Position numbers and translations under genes: made by a program | Notes under the pieces: model-generated | The model's input: the letters and a program-made list of their open reading frames with translations, nothing else | What the model was told of the DNA's origin: nothing | The model's database searches: none | Assembly (NCBI GenBank): GCA_040881995.1 | Contig: JBBECD010000249.1 | Location: 1 to 56,051, forward strand | DNA length: 56,051 bases | Direction: 5' to 3' | Origin: JAQCEJ01 sp040881995 | GTDB lineage: Bacteria; Planctomycetota; Planctomycetia; Planctomycetales; Planctomycetaceae | Part shown: positions 26,337 to 35,385 of the stretch, one piece after another | Position numbering within the stretch: the stretch's first letter is position 1 | Layout of the letters: every line of letters starts with the position of its first letter

Positions 26337-27878
26337 TTAACACAATTGCTTCTTATCGATTTTTCCATTGGCCGATTTCGGCAGTTCGTCGCGAAACTCC
26401 ACCGTCTTGGGGACCATGAAATCTTCGAGATTCTGTTTGCAGTAACTCAGCACGTCGTTTTCGGTGAGGGCCGCCCCGGCTTTGAGCGTGATAACCGCGT
26501 GCACCGCATGGCCGAGGATCGCATCGGGGACGCCGATGACGGCGGCTTCGGCGATCTGCGGATGAGCGAACAGCACGTTTTCAACTTCCTTCGGGCTGAC
26601 TTTCTCGCCGCGGCTTTTGATGATGTCGTCCTTGCGGCCGACGAAGTACAAAAATCCCTCGTCGTCTTGCTTGAACAGGTCGCCCGTGTAGAGCACCATC
26701 TCATGGGGGAGCGGCCCGGGGTTGAGGCGTTCTTCGGTGCGAATGGAGTCTTCCCAATAGCCCTTCATCACATGTGCCCCGCGGACGACGAGTTCTCCAA
26801 CCTCACCCGGGCCGACTTTCTCGCCGCGATTGTTGACGATGAAAACCTCGGTGAACGGAATCGCGACGCCGACCGAACCGGGCCGGCGGTCGAGTTGATC
26901 GACCGGCAGGTACGAGACCCGCTTGCACTCGGTCAGGCCGTACATCGAAAAGAGTTTCGCGTGCGGCAGTTGCCGGCGGAGTTGATGGATGTGTTCGGTC
27001 GGCAACGCCGCGGCGGTATTCGTGAGATAACGCAACCGGCTGAAATCGTATTTCGAGAGATCGAGTTGCAGCAGAATCGCCGAGATCGTCGGCACGATCG
27101 GAAAGCCGGTCACCTTCTCGGCGACGACTTTTTTCAAGACGGCGTGCGGATAGGTGAAACTCTTTTCGAGCACCAACGTGCCGCCGATCTTGAAGGCCAT
27201 CAGCAGTTGATACAGGCCGTAGTCGAACGAAATCGGCAGGACGTTGAGAATGACGTCGTCTTCGCGGTTTTCGAGATACGTGGTGATCGACGTGGCGGCG
27301 AAAACCATGTTGAGATGCGTGAGCATCACCCCCTTGGCGTTCCCCGTCGAACCCGAGGTGTAGATGAGCGCGGCAAGATCGATGTTGATCGCCTGTTTTT
27401 TCGGCGCCGCATTGCGATGCGCGAACTGATGATGCAGTTCGTCCCAGTCGACGATGCGTTGGGGCAGGGGAGTTCCGGTGTCGATCATCGGGCCGACGGC
27501 GATCACCGTCTGCAGATGCTCGGCCCGGCTGAGAACCGCTTCGAAATTCGCGACTTGCCGCGACGTAGTGACGAGCACGCGGCCGCGCGAGTTGTTGAGC
27601 AGATAGCTGAGCTTATCCGCTTTCGTTGTCGGATTAACCGGCATGAACACGCCGCCCGCTTTAAGCACCGCGAAGATCGACACGACCGCTTCGTAGCAGT
27701 TATCGAGATAAATGGCGACGCGGTCGCCGCGCTGCACGCCATCGGCGATGAGCGCATGAGCGAGCCGATTCGCCGCCGCTTCGATTTCGGCATACGTCCA
27801 GCGTTTGTCGCCGCAGACGAGAGCCGTTTTCGCCGGCAGACGAAGTGCGGAGTGTTCGAGGAAGGTTTCGAGTTGCAT
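26337..27878 (-). CDS. AMP-forming acyl/aminoacyl ligase (ANL superfamily)
   Basis: A 513-residue adenylate-forming ligase. Core motifs: YTSGSTGNAKGVMLTH (P-loop, near 173-188), SMYGLTECKR (A5, near 322), YTGDLFKQDDEGFLYFVGR (A7/A8, near 405-423), RKDDIIKSRGEKVSPKEVE and the C-terminal PKSANGKIDKKQL with the catalytic lysine. It would adenylate an acyl or amino acid and load it onto the carrier protein encoded directly upstream. It resembles the AMP ligase of exosortase A-associated EPS clusters. Start ATG 27878. Confidence 0.92.
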   Translation of the reverse strand: MQLETFLEHSALRLPAKTALVCGDKRWTYAEIEAAANRLAHALIADGVQRGDRVAIYLDNCYEAVVSIFAVLKAGGVFMPVNPTTKADKLSYLLNNSRGRVLVTTSRQVANFEAVLSRAEHLQTVIAVGPMIDTGTPLPQRIVDWDELHHQFAHRNAAPKKQAINIDLAALIYTSGSTGNAKGVMLTHLNMVFAATSITTYLENREDDVILNVLPISFDYGLYQLLMAFKIGGTLVLEKSFTYPHAVLKKVVAEKVTGFPIVPTISAILLQLDLSKYDFSRLRYLTNTAAALPTEHIHQLRRQLPHAKLFSMYGLTECKRVSYLPVDQLDRRPGSVGVAIPFTEVFIVNNRGEKVGPGEVGELVVRGAHVMKGYWEDSIRTEERLNPGPLPHEMVLYTGDLFKQDDEGFLYFVGRKDDIIKSRGEKVSPKEVENVLFAHPQIAEAAVIGVPDAILGHAVHAVITLKAGAALTENDVLSYCKQNLEDFMVPKTVEFRDELPKSANGKIDKKQLC

Positions 27879-27890
27879 GGGGGTTTTCCG

Positions 27891-28024
27891 TAATGAATGA
27901 CTAATGCCTAAATCCTAATGACGAACGAAATCCCAATGACGAATTCCCAATTTTTTCCAGAAAAATGCTTGGTCATTGGGATTTGGGAATTCGTTAGTCA
28001 TTAGGCATTCGTCATTCGTCATTT
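27891..28024. repeat. imperfect inverted repeat between ligase and carrier-protein genes
   Basis: The left arm (27891-27950) and right arm (27971-28024) are AT-rich repeats of TAATG/CATTA and GAATTCCCAA/TTGGGAATTC (10-bp perfect at 27941-27950 and 27985-27994). Forms a long imperfect hairpin covering the 3' end of the carrier gene (stop included) and the gap. Typical planctomycete-type intergenic repeat; may temper read-through. Confidence 0.5.
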
Positions 28025-28286
28025 AATTCGCCTGCAATTCCTGCAACTTCTGCTCAATAAACGTCACCAGGCGTTCGACCGAATCGAGATTGTCGGGGAC
28101 GAGTTCTTCGTCGGCGATGGCGATCTGAAAACGGTCTTCGAGGAACGTCACCAGTTCGAGCACGCCGGTGGAGTCGATCAGCCCTGCTTGCAGAAACGAC
28201 TCCTGATCGGTGACGGTTCCCTGTCCGTACAGAAAGTTGTCGATGACGAATTCGCGGATCGAGTATCCGATGGTCTCTTTGATCAT
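28023..28286 (-). CDS. acyl carrier protein-like phosphopantetheine carrier
   Basis: An 87-residue carrier protein starting at ATG 28286 (AAAGGA upstream; the frame opens at 28316). The phosphopantetheine serine lies in AGLIDSTGVLELVTFLEDRF (DSTG in place of the usual DSL), with helix IV-type ISVEDRF-like end and TFIEQKL. It would carry the activated group between the ligase next door and later enzymes. Not the fatty-acid acpP, whose neighbours are different. Confidence 0.88.
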   Translation of the reverse strand: MIKETIGYSIREFVIDNFLYGQGTVTDQESFLQAGLIDSTGVLELVTFLEDRFQIAIADEELVPDNLDSVERLVTFIEQKLQELQAN

Positions 28287-28362
28287 GGAATGTCCTTTAG
28301 CTATCTGGGGGTGCAACTCGGCGGCGATGATGTCGGGTGTGATGTTTTCTGCGGGTCACTCT

Positions 28363-30369
28363 TCAGGCGACGGCCGGTTCGGGGACGTCCTCGATGTTCG
28401 CGGCGGTTCGGAGCGGGGTGCGATCGATAAATTCGTCGACGAGCAGTTGCGTCGAGAGAATGCCGACGAGGGCCATGTTGTCTTTCGTGCCGATCGCCTG
28501 TCCTTTGCTGATTTTCTCGACCAGCTTGCCGACCGCCCGGGCGTCGAACAAACCGGTGTGATGCAAGCGTTCGGCTGAAAGCATTTCGGCGACGTAATCG
28601 AACCGCGGCCTGCCGCGCTCGGTGTCGAAGAAGCTGACGGCGTCGGGGGCGCGGTACGGTTGCTTGGGTCGAGCGAGCACCGATTCGGGCACGAGGCCGC
28701 GGGAAATGCGTTTGAGCAGATATTTTTCGTTGAGGCCGCGCATCTTCAGCGACGTCGGCATGCGGCCGGCGAACTCCATCACGCGGTAATCGAGAAACGG
28801 AAACCGCCCCTCGACGGCGTGAGCCATCGCCATGCGGTCTCCCTGCGACGAGAGAATGTACCCCGGCAGCAGGTGAGCCGATTCGAGATACTGCGCCTGA
28901 CAGAACGGCTCCCAGCCGGCGAAGTCGTTCGGCAATGTCCTTTGCAAATCGGTCAACGTTGAATAGTTCAACAGTTCATTGCGGACGTCGGCCGAAAAGA
29001 ATCCCTTCGTCTTCGCGGTCAATTCCCATCGCGGCAGATGCGAGAAGAAGGGACTGCCGAGATCCTCGGGACGGACGTGGAAGAACGCCTTGAGGTAATC
29101 GGGCGACTGCGCCTGCAGGTTTTTGAGATACGGATAGAGCCGTTTGAGCAGCAGCGGGCGATATTTCGAATCGAGATCTCGCGCCCAGAAACGGCGGAGT
29201 TTCGCTTCCTTGAAGATGTCGTACCCGCCGCACATCTCGTCGGCTCCCTCGCCGGTGATCACGACTTTATAACCCTGGCCGTGCACGAGCCGCGAGAGCA
29301 AAAACAGCGGAGCGGGAGCGGTGCGAAGCAGCGGTTTTTCGCTGTGGCGAATCACGTCGGGAAAGACCCGGCCGATGTCGGCGTGCGTGCAGCGAATGCT
29401 CTGATGCTCCGTCCCCCACAGGCGGACGACGTCCTGCTGATACCGGCTTTCATCGAAATCGGCGTCGTCGAACGTCACCGAAAACGTCTTGAGCGGCGCG
29501 CCGGTGTATTTACGGATGAGGGCCGTCGTGAGCGACGAATCGAGCCCCCCGCTGAGATACGCCCCGACCGGAACGTCGGCTCGCAAGCGGAGCCGCGTCG
29601 AGTCGATCAGCAACGAGAGCAGCTCATCGGCCCAGTCGTCGGTCGTGCGGGGCGATGAGGCGTCGAGTGAATAGTCGAGTTGCCAGTACCGTTCGCTGCG
29701 GAGTTCGCCGTGCTCGACGATCAGCGAATGTCCCGGCGGGAGTTCGCACACGCCTTCGAACATCGTGCGCGGGGCGATGGTGGTCCAGAGTGTAAAGAGT
29801 TGATCGAGGGCGACGAGATCGATCCGGCGATCGACCTCGTGTTGGGTGAACAGGCTTTTGATTTCCGAAGCGAAGAACAGGTTGCCGTTGACCTGCGTGT
29901 AGAACAGCGGACGGATGCCGATGCGGTCGCGCGAGAGGAACAATCGCTGCCGGCGCTTGTCCCAGATGGCGAACGCCCATTGGCCGTTGAGATGGTGGAC
30001 GCAATCGTCGCCCCAGTGGGCATACGCGTGCAGAATCACTTCGGTATCGGAATTCGTGCGAAACGTGCGGCCTTGCCGGGTGAGTTCGTCGCGGAGTTCA
30101 ACGTAATTGAAGATCTCGCCGTTGAACGTGATCGTGAGATCGCCGTCGGCGGTCGACATCGGTTGTGCGCCCCCTGCGTGATCGATGATGCTCAAGCGGC
30201 TGTGAGCGAGTCCGCAGGGACCGTCGGCCGAGACGTTAAGGGCATCGGGTCCGCGGTGTTCGAGCGCTCGAATCATCGACCAGAGCGCCGAGCGTACGTC
30301 CGCGGGATCGCGGGCGTAACGCGACCCGCGGTCCGCGTACAAATCGAAGATGCCAGCAATGCCGCACAT
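28363..30369 (-). CDS. asparagine synthase-like glutamine amidotransferase
   Basis: A 668-residue class II glutamine amidotransferase/asparagine synthase. MCGIAGIF at the amino end provides the catalytic Cys2 after Met removal, so ATG 30369 is the start even though the frame opens at 30420. ITFNGEIFNYVELRDEL near 80-96, FLSRDRIGIRPLFYT near 150, and PVGAYLSGGLDSSLTTALI near 260 (synthetase PP-loop) are all present. It transfers glutamine ammonia to an adenylated carboxylate. Its position next to carrier-protein and ligase genes is typical of asnB-like genes in exosortase/EPS loci, where the substrate is probably a sugar acid or acyl chain rather than aspartate. Confidence 0.88.
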   Translation of the reverse strand: MCGIAGIFDLYADRGSRYARDPADVRSALWSMIRALEHRGPDALNVSADGPCGLAHSRLSIIDHAGGAQPMSTADGDLTITFNGEIFNYVELRDELTRQGRTFRTNSDTEVILHAYAHWGDDCVHHLNGQWAFAIWDKRRQRLFLSRDRIGIRPLFYTQVNGNLFFASEIKSLFTQHEVDRRIDLVALDQLFTLWTTIAPRTMFEGVCELPPGHSLIVEHGELRSERYWQLDYSLDASSPRTTDDWADELLSLLIDSTRLRLRADVPVGAYLSGGLDSSLTTALIRKYTGAPLKTFSVTFDDADFDESRYQQDVVRLWGTEHQSIRCTHADIGRVFPDVIRHSEKPLLRTAPAPLFLLSRLVHGQGYKVVITGEGADEMCGGYDIFKEAKLRRFWARDLDSKYRPLLLKRLYPYLKNLQAQSPDYLKAFFHVRPEDLGSPFFSHLPRWELTAKTKGFFSADVRNELLNYSTLTDLQRTLPNDFAGWEPFCQAQYLESAHLLPGYILSSQGDRMAMAHAVEGRFPFLDYRVMEFAGRMPTSLKMRGLNEKYLLKRISRGLVPESVLARPKQPYRAPDAVSFFDTERGRPRFDYVAEMLSAERLHHTGLFDARAVGKLVEKISKGQAIGTKDNMALVGILSTQLLVDEFIDRTPLRTAANIEDVPEPAVA

Positions 30370-30611
30370 GTTGTGGTGCTTGTTTCCTGTAGAGTTCGCG
30401 CGCCGACCGATGCGGATCACGCCGATAGGGCCGGTCGTAACGACGTTGCCTTCCGGAACGTCGACCGTGAGGTCTGCTCCGAAAACGAAAGACAGGAAAC
30501 TCTAACCCACCCCGGCGGTCAGTCAAATGACGAATGGACCGGCAATTGCAGGGGGCAGGGAGGATAATCGTCAGAATTGGTGGATGTGGAAAACCGAGTT
30601 ATTCTCGGGAA

Positions 30612-31463
30612 CTATTTAACGATGACAAGTCCGTTTCGATCATCGGGCCGTGCCGCATCCAGACGGCCGGTGCAACCGTTTTCGCTGGTGCATGAACCGC
30701 CGGCGACCAGTAATTGCTTCTCGCCTACCGGCACGATGCCGAGCGAACAATCGAATTCGAATCGCTCGACCTTTTCAAATGTCTCATCCGCTTTCAGCAG
30801 AATCTTGGGCGTGCCATAACAGCCGAACCACCAGTGGCCGTCGGCGAACGCCGCCGTCTGAATGCCGAGCCGCGTCCAGCCGCTCTTCAGCGTGTGCTTC
30901 TTGACGAAACTCAAATCGGCGTCGTATTCGTAGAGGTAGTTCTCCTCCACACCCTCGGGAAGGCCGCCGACGACGAGGAACATGTCGTCATGCACGGCGA
31001 TGCCTCCGGCGCCGTAAATCACTTCGGGGGTACGGTGTTTCGCGAGCAGCGAGAGATCGCCCGCGTCGTACACGTACACCCACGAATCGGCTTTTCCTGC
31101 GGGATTGTTGAATTCACCGAAATTCACGGCGATGAAGAGTTTTCCCTTGTGATAGCAGAGGTCGCCGTGATGGTTGCCGACCTCGATCGATTTCAGAATT
31201 GTGCCGTCGCGATCGGTCTTCACCAAACGCGTGGTGAAGCACCAGTAAACGGCGTCGCTCTCGTCAGTGCAAACGCCCTGCAAGTGATGGGGATATGTCC
31301 CCTCGCACACGACGGCGCGTCCTTCTTTCTCGAAACGTTCGACGAACCCGGGAACGTTCGTTTCGAAACTCTTGTTGATTCCCGGTTTGATGCCTTGTTC
31401 TTGAGCGAACAACGGAGCGCACGACAACAGGGCCGGCGTGATAATCAGAAAGAAACGTCGCAT
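30612..31463 (-). CDS. secreted beta-propeller-like protein
   Basis: A 283-residue protein with a signal peptide (MRRFFLIITPALLSCAPLFA). The mature part repeats short strands with dispersed tryptophans and glycines (YWCFTTRLVKTDRDGTILKS, GDLCYHKGKLFIAVNFGEF, AAFADGHWWFGCYGTPK), suggestive of an NHL/WD-type propeller, but no catalytic residue is evident. ATG 31463 with GAGG upstream is preferred to 31472. It follows the L-fuconate-dehydratase-like gene on the same strand after a short gap and may be part of that sugar-related unit. Function unknown. Confidence 0.6.
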   Translation of the reverse strand: MRRFFLIITPALLSCAPLFAQEQGIKPGINKSFETNVPGFVERFEKEGRAVVCEGTYPHHLQGVCTDESDAVYWCFTTRLVKTDRDGTILKSIEVGNHHGDLCYHKGKLFIAVNFGEFNNPAGKADSWVYVYDAGDLSLLAKHRTPEVIYGAGGIAVHDDMFLVVGGLPEGVEENYLYEYDADLSFVKKHTLKSGWTRLGIQTAAFADGHWWFGCYGTPKILLKADETFEKVERFEFDCSLGIVPVGEKQLLVAGGSCTSENGCTGRLDAARPDDRNGLVIVK

Positions 31464-31547
31464 GAGGAACACCTCGAATGAAGTCGCAAATCGTCAGGTT
31501 CTGAATGACAGATCCACGATCATAGACCGTCGCGAAGAAATCGTCAC

Positions 31548-32798
31548 CTATCGGCGGAGGCTCATATTCGTTAATCGCGTCGATGCACCGGGAAGTCGCG
31601 GCAGTTGATAACGCCCCCGGCGGACTTGTACCGGTTCGGCAAAATGTTCGCGCAGATGCGGAATGTATTCGAGATGATACGGCTCCACTCCCAATGCAAT
31701 CGCCTGCCAGACGACGAGGTGCTGATGGATTTGTCCCATGTCTCCGATGTGCGGCACGACGGGAACCCCCGCCTGCTTCCCCATCAACGCGACGGCGAGA
31801 AACTCGGGTAACCCGCCGAGACGCAGGACGTCGGCCTGCAGGAAATGAACGCCTTTCGCCTGAATAAGATTCTTGAAGAGGATGGCGTTGGAGACGCATT
31901 CGCCGGTGGCGATGCGCAGCGGCGCGATTTCGCGGGCGATCTGCTGATGCCCGAGAATGTCGTCGGGATGCGTCGGTTCTTCGAGCCAGAAACAGTCGAG
32001 GTCGCGCAATTGCTTTCCCGCGGCGATCGCTTGTGGAACCGACCAGATCTGATTGGCATCGGTCATCATGCGGATATCGGAACCGACGGCCCCGCGGACG
32101 GCCCGCAAGCGGCGAACGTCGTCTTCGATGCGCGGCGAGCCGACTTTAATTTTGAGCGCACCGAAGCCGGCTTCAATTTGCGCGCGGCAGTTGTTGACGA
32201 GTTGATCGACGCCGTAGCCGAGCCAGCCGACGGAGGTGTTGTACGCGGGGTATCCTTTGGTGATCAGTTCGTGGGATTCCCAATTCGCCGGGCGTTGTTG
32301 TTGACCTTGTTGTAAGAGCGAGAGCGCTTGTTCGCGCGTCAGTAGATTTTCGAGATAGCGCAGGTCGACCCAGTCGATGAGTTCAGCCGGCGGCATGTCG
32401 AGCAGCAGTTTCCAGAGGGGCTTTCGATGTTTGCGGCACCAGGCGTCGACGAGGGCGGAGGAAATGGAAGCCAGAGCGAGATGAATGGCTCCTTTTTGCG
32501 GACCGATCCAGCGGAGTTGCGATTCGTCGGCGAGTTCGCGCCAGAATTTCGCGAAGCGCGTCATGACGTCGTTCAGATCGCGGCCGACGAGGTAGGGAAC
32601 GTAGGCTTCGATCGCGCGGAGGACGACTTCGTTCCCGCGGCCCAGGGTGAAGGCGAGCCCGGTGCCGAATTCGCCGTCATCGAGTTCGAGCAGCGTGACG
32701 GCGTACGAGTAAAGAGGGTCGGTGTGAATCGAGTCGGTCCCTGCGGCGGCGGGGAGTGTGAAACGCTGGTCGGAGGTGGTGATGCGGGAGATTTTCAT
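31548..32798 (-). CDS. L-fuconate dehydratase-like enolase-superfamily enzyme
   Basis: A 416-residue enolase-superfamily (mandelate racemase subgroup) protein. Landmarks: ALKIKVGSP (K-x-K pair), MTDANQIWSVPQAI (metal Asp), CFWLEEPTHPDD (Glu), IATGECVSN (Glu) and PHIGDMGQIHQHL (His) give the full ligand and acid/base set of the L-fuconate dehydratase group. It would convert L-fuconate to 2-keto-3-deoxy-L-fuconate in fucose breakdown, a common capability of marine planctomycetes. Specificity is inferred from motif similarity. ATG 32798 is used; the frame opens at 32843. It is divergent from a GntR regulator gene across a short region with a palindrome. Confidence 0.82.
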   Translation of the reverse strand: MKISRITTSDQRFTLPAAAGTDSIHTDPLYSYAVTLLELDDGEFGTGLAFTLGRGNEVVLRAIEAYVPYLVGRDLNDVMTRFAKFWRELADESQLRWIGPQKGAIHLALASISSALVDAWCRKHRKPLWKLLLDMPPAELIDWVDLRYLENLLTREQALSLLQQGQQQRPANWESHELITKGYPAYNTSVGWLGYGVDQLVNNCRAQIEAGFGALKIKVGSPRIEDDVRRLRAVRGAVGSDIRMMTDANQIWSVPQAIAAGKQLRDLDCFWLEEPTHPDDILGHQQIAREIAPLRIATGECVSNAILFKNLIQAKGVHFLQADVLRLGGLPEFLAVALMGKQAGVPVVPHIGDMGQIHQHLVVWQAIALGVEPYHLEYIPHLREHFAEPVQVRRGRYQLPRLPGASTRLTNMSLRR

Positions 32799-32906
32799 GG
32801 GATGGTAGCGCTGGTTTGGCCTTGAGTTAGAGTCACCAAGCATGATTTACAAAGAAATAGGGTGAAGAAGAGGTTGACAACGAACCTATGATACCACACA
32901 ATGCGT

Positions 32907-32918
32907 ATTGTCGACAAT
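32907..32918. promoter_or_regulatory. candidate GntR operator
   Basis: ATTGTCGACAAT is a perfect 12-bp palindrome about 50 bases before the GntR start and about 110 before the fuconate dehydratase start. GntR/FadR-type regulators commonly bind short dyads in such divergent regions. If the GntR gene began at 32901 this would be coding, which argues for the later start. Inference only. Confidence 0.45.
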
Positions 32919-32969
32919 CGACAGGAATCGATGATCGGCGGAAGTCCGCTCCCCACAGGAATCCGGTTT

Positions 32970-33671
32970 ATGCACATGACCTTGAAACAACACGCCTACA
33001 TGGTGATCCGCGAGAAACTGATATCGGGCACAATTCATTCGGGTGAAAGACTTTCGGACGACGCTTTCGCCAAAGAACTCGGTATCAGCCGCAGCCCCGT
33101 ACGCGAAGCCATCAGTCAGCTCGTCAGTGAAGGACTCGTCGATTACCGGCCTCGATCGGGCGCGTACGTCCGCATTCCCGCCTATGACGAACTTGCGGAA
33201 CTCTACGAAGCCCGGTTGGCGTTGGAGCCGTTCGCCGCCGCCAAAGCCACCGAACGAATTCGACCCGATGAATTGACGGCGCTGCAACAGATCTGCCGCG
33301 AAGTGACGGAAATCGTCGACGCCTGTCGCGATTGTCCCGGACATGTCGCCGACAAGCCGCTGACCGAGCGATTTCTTTCGCTCGATCACGAGTTTCACAA
33401 AATGATTCTCGCGGCGGCGGGGAACAAGCGGATGATGCGGATGGTGGAGGATTGCAAGATGATGGTACGGGTCTTCGGCCATGTGCCCGTCGTTCACGAC
33501 CTGCCGCTCATCGAAGACACCGCGATTCAGCACGGACGGATTCTGCACGCCATCGAACGGGGCGACGCCGAGTCGGCCGCGAAGCAGATGCGCGAACATA
33601 TCGAATTTGCTCAAACGATCGTCCTGCAACATTGCCTGCTGCCCAAACCGCCTGAGTTCGGCAAGACATAG
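32970..33671 (+). CDS. GntR-family (FadR/VanR-type) transcriptional regulator
   Basis: A 233-residue regulator: winged helix-turn-helix MTLKQHAYMVIREKLISGTI, RLSDDAFAKELGISRSPVRE and ISQLVSEGLVDYRPRSGAYV, followed by an all-helical FCD effector domain (LYEARLALEPFAAAKA; DHEFHKMILAAAGNKRMMRM; HGRILHAIERGDAESAAKQM). AGGA lies 8 bases before ATG 32970; the frame opens at 32901. It likely senses a sugar acid and controls the divergent fuconate dehydratase gene and perhaps itself. Confidence 0.88.
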   Translation: MHMTLKQHAYMVIREKLISGTIHSGERLSDDAFAKELGISRSPVREAISQLVSEGLVDYRPRSGAYVRIPAYDELAELYEARLALEPFAAAKATERIRPDELTALQQICREVTEIVDACRDCPGHVADKPLTERFLSLDHEFHKMILAAAGNKRMMRMVEDCKMMVRVFGHVPVVHDLPLIEDTAIQHGRILHAIERGDAESAAKQMREHIEFAQTIVLQHCLLPKPPEFGKT

Positions 33672-33736
33672 CATCAGCAATCGACCAGCATCGACAATAC
33701 ATCGTCGCCAACACTCGATCACGAGGAGAAGGGACT

Positions 33737-35233
33737 ATGCTCCGCATCTTGGGATCCGAACGCAGGCTTTGCGACGGCTTGACGCGGCGTGAATTGATTC
33801 ATGCCGGCGGGCTGGGGATGCTCGGCATCGGGCTGGAAGATTATTTCCGCCTGAAAGAGACGCACGCCGCCCCCACGGAAACTTACAACGCTCCGTTCGG
33901 TCAGGCGAAGTCGTGCATTTTTCTGTATCCGTACGGTTCGCCGCCGCAGCACGAAACGTTCGACCCCAAGCCCGAGGCGCCGGCGGAAATTCGGGGCGAT
34001 CTGGGGCCGATTGCCGGCAGCGTGCCGGGAACTTACGTCGGCGAACTGATGCCGAACATCGCCAAGGTCATGGATCGCGTCACGGCGGTTCGCTCGATGA
34101 CGCATCCTTATCCCGTGCATTGCACGGCGTACGTCGTCAGCGGAATTCCCACGTACAGCGTTCCGCTCGAAGTCAAACCGCGCGATCCGCAGCATTGGCC
34201 TTACATCGGGTCGGTGGTCGATTACGTGCTCGATCATCGCGCCGATCGGCGGCCGTTGGAAATCCCGCGGAACATGGCGCTTCCCTGGAAGATGAACAAG
34301 CACAGCGGGAATGTCGTCTTCGCGGGACCGTGGGCCGCGTTTCTGGGCACGGCTTACGATCCGGTGCTGACCGAGTTCGCCGGCAAAGCGACCCGCGTCG
34401 TCCGGAAACAAGATCCGGCCGGCGGACCGTTTTATGACGTTCACGACCCCTACGCCGGAATTTCCCCCGACGATTATCTCCGCCTCGAAGGGACCGAGCC
34501 GAAAGAACAGATGACGATCGATCGCTTTCAGCGGCGGCAATCGCTGCTCGAACAGTTCGACGATAGTCGAGGCCGTTTCGAACGCGACGCGTCGACCCGC
34601 GGTTACGATCGTTACCGTCAAATGGCGGTCTCGATGATGACGTCGCCGCGCATGCGCGAAGCCTTGGACCTGTCGCGCGAATCGATGAGCCGCCGCGAAC
34701 GGTACGGCATGACGTTGTTCGGCCAGTCGTGTCTGACGGCGCGCCGGCTGGTCGAAGCGGGGAGCAAGTTCGTGACCGTCTTCTGGGACGAGTATGGACT
34801 CAATTCGAACAGCGACTGGGATCTGCACTGGGATCAGACCCGCCGGCTGAAGGAATGGCTGATGCCCGGCTTCGATCTCGGCTTTTCCGGCTTGATTCGC
34901 GATCTCGACGAGCGCGGGTTGCTCGACGAAACGCTGGTCGTCTGGTTGAGCGAACACGGACGCACGCCGCGATTCAACGGCAACGGCGGCCGCGATCATT
35001 GGTCGCGGGTGTATTCGGTGGCGCTGGCGGGAGGTGGCGTCGCCAGGGGGAAGTTGATCGGTGAAAGCGACGCGAACGGCGGAGACGTCAAATCGAATCC
35101 CGTCTCGCCTAAAGATATTCTGGCGACGATTTATTATCTGCTGGGAATCGATCCGCACGCGACCGTTCCCGATCTCGTCGGCCGGCCGATGCCGATCGCA
35201 GGTTCGGGCGTGCTGCGCCCGGAACTGTTTTAA
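33737..35233 (+). CDS. DUF1501 protein, copy 3
   Basis: A 498-residue DUF1501 protein with a short twin-arginine-like leader (LTRRELIHAGGLGMLGIG). FLYPYGSPPQHETFDPKPEA near 58-77, MTHPYPVHCTAYVVSG near 121, WLSEHGRTPRFNGNGGRDHW near 408-427 and ILATIYYLLGIDPHATVPD near 468 are family landmarks. GAGGAGAAGG sits just upstream of the ATG. The active-site-like HGRTP replaces the FGRTP of the other two copies, a small divergence. It follows the GntR gene, but a link to fucose catabolism is only positional. Confidence 0.86.
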   Translation: MLRILGSERRLCDGLTRRELIHAGGLGMLGIGLEDYFRLKETHAAPTETYNAPFGQAKSCIFLYPYGSPPQHETFDPKPEAPAEIRGDLGPIAGSVPGTYVGELMPNIAKVMDRVTAVRSMTHPYPVHCTAYVVSGIPTYSVPLEVKPRDPQHWPYIGSVVDYVLDHRADRRPLEIPRNMALPWKMNKHSGNVVFAGPWAAFLGTAYDPVLTEFAGKATRVVRKQDPAGGPFYDVHDPYAGISPDDYLRLEGTEPKEQMTIDRFQRRQSLLEQFDDSRGRFERDASTRGYDRYRQMAVSMMTSPRMREALDLSRESMSRRERYGMTLFGQSCLTARRLVEAGSKFVTVFWDEYGLNSNSDWDLHWDQTRRLKEWLMPGFDLGFSGLIRDLDERGLLDETLVVWLSEHGRTPRFNGNGGRDHWSRVYSVALAGGGVARGKLIGESDANGGDVKSNPVSPKDILATIYYLLGIDPHATVPDLVGRPMPIAGSGVLRPELF

Positions 35234-35267
35234 GCGTGGCGACAATTTTTCAACGACGTCTCATTCA

Positions 35268-35319
35268 AAAATGCAAAAAAACAAACACGGCGTGGCGCCT
35301 TGCGGCGGCCACGCCGTGT
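35268..35319 (-). terminator. Rho-independent terminator of the flagellin gene
   Basis: On the minus strand ACACGGCGTGGC and GCCACGCCGTGT form a perfect 12-bp stem (35285-35296 with 35308-35319), followed by TTTGTTTTTTTGCATTTTT. It lies about 65 bases after the flagellin stop. Strong stem plus T tract make it convincing. Confidence 0.85.
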
Positions 35320-35385
35320 GTCCCTCGTGCGTTGAATTGCGGATCGCGATCGATCGAGAATCGTTACGGTCGCGATCGATAAGAA

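Noticed and set aside
26346..27893. 515-codon plus-strand frame
   Set aside because: Mirrors the AMP-ligase gene almost exactly; the minus strand has all ligase motifs.
33719..35245. 508-codon minus-strand frame
   Set aside because: Shadow of DUF1501 copy 3; Arg-rich sequence without domain.
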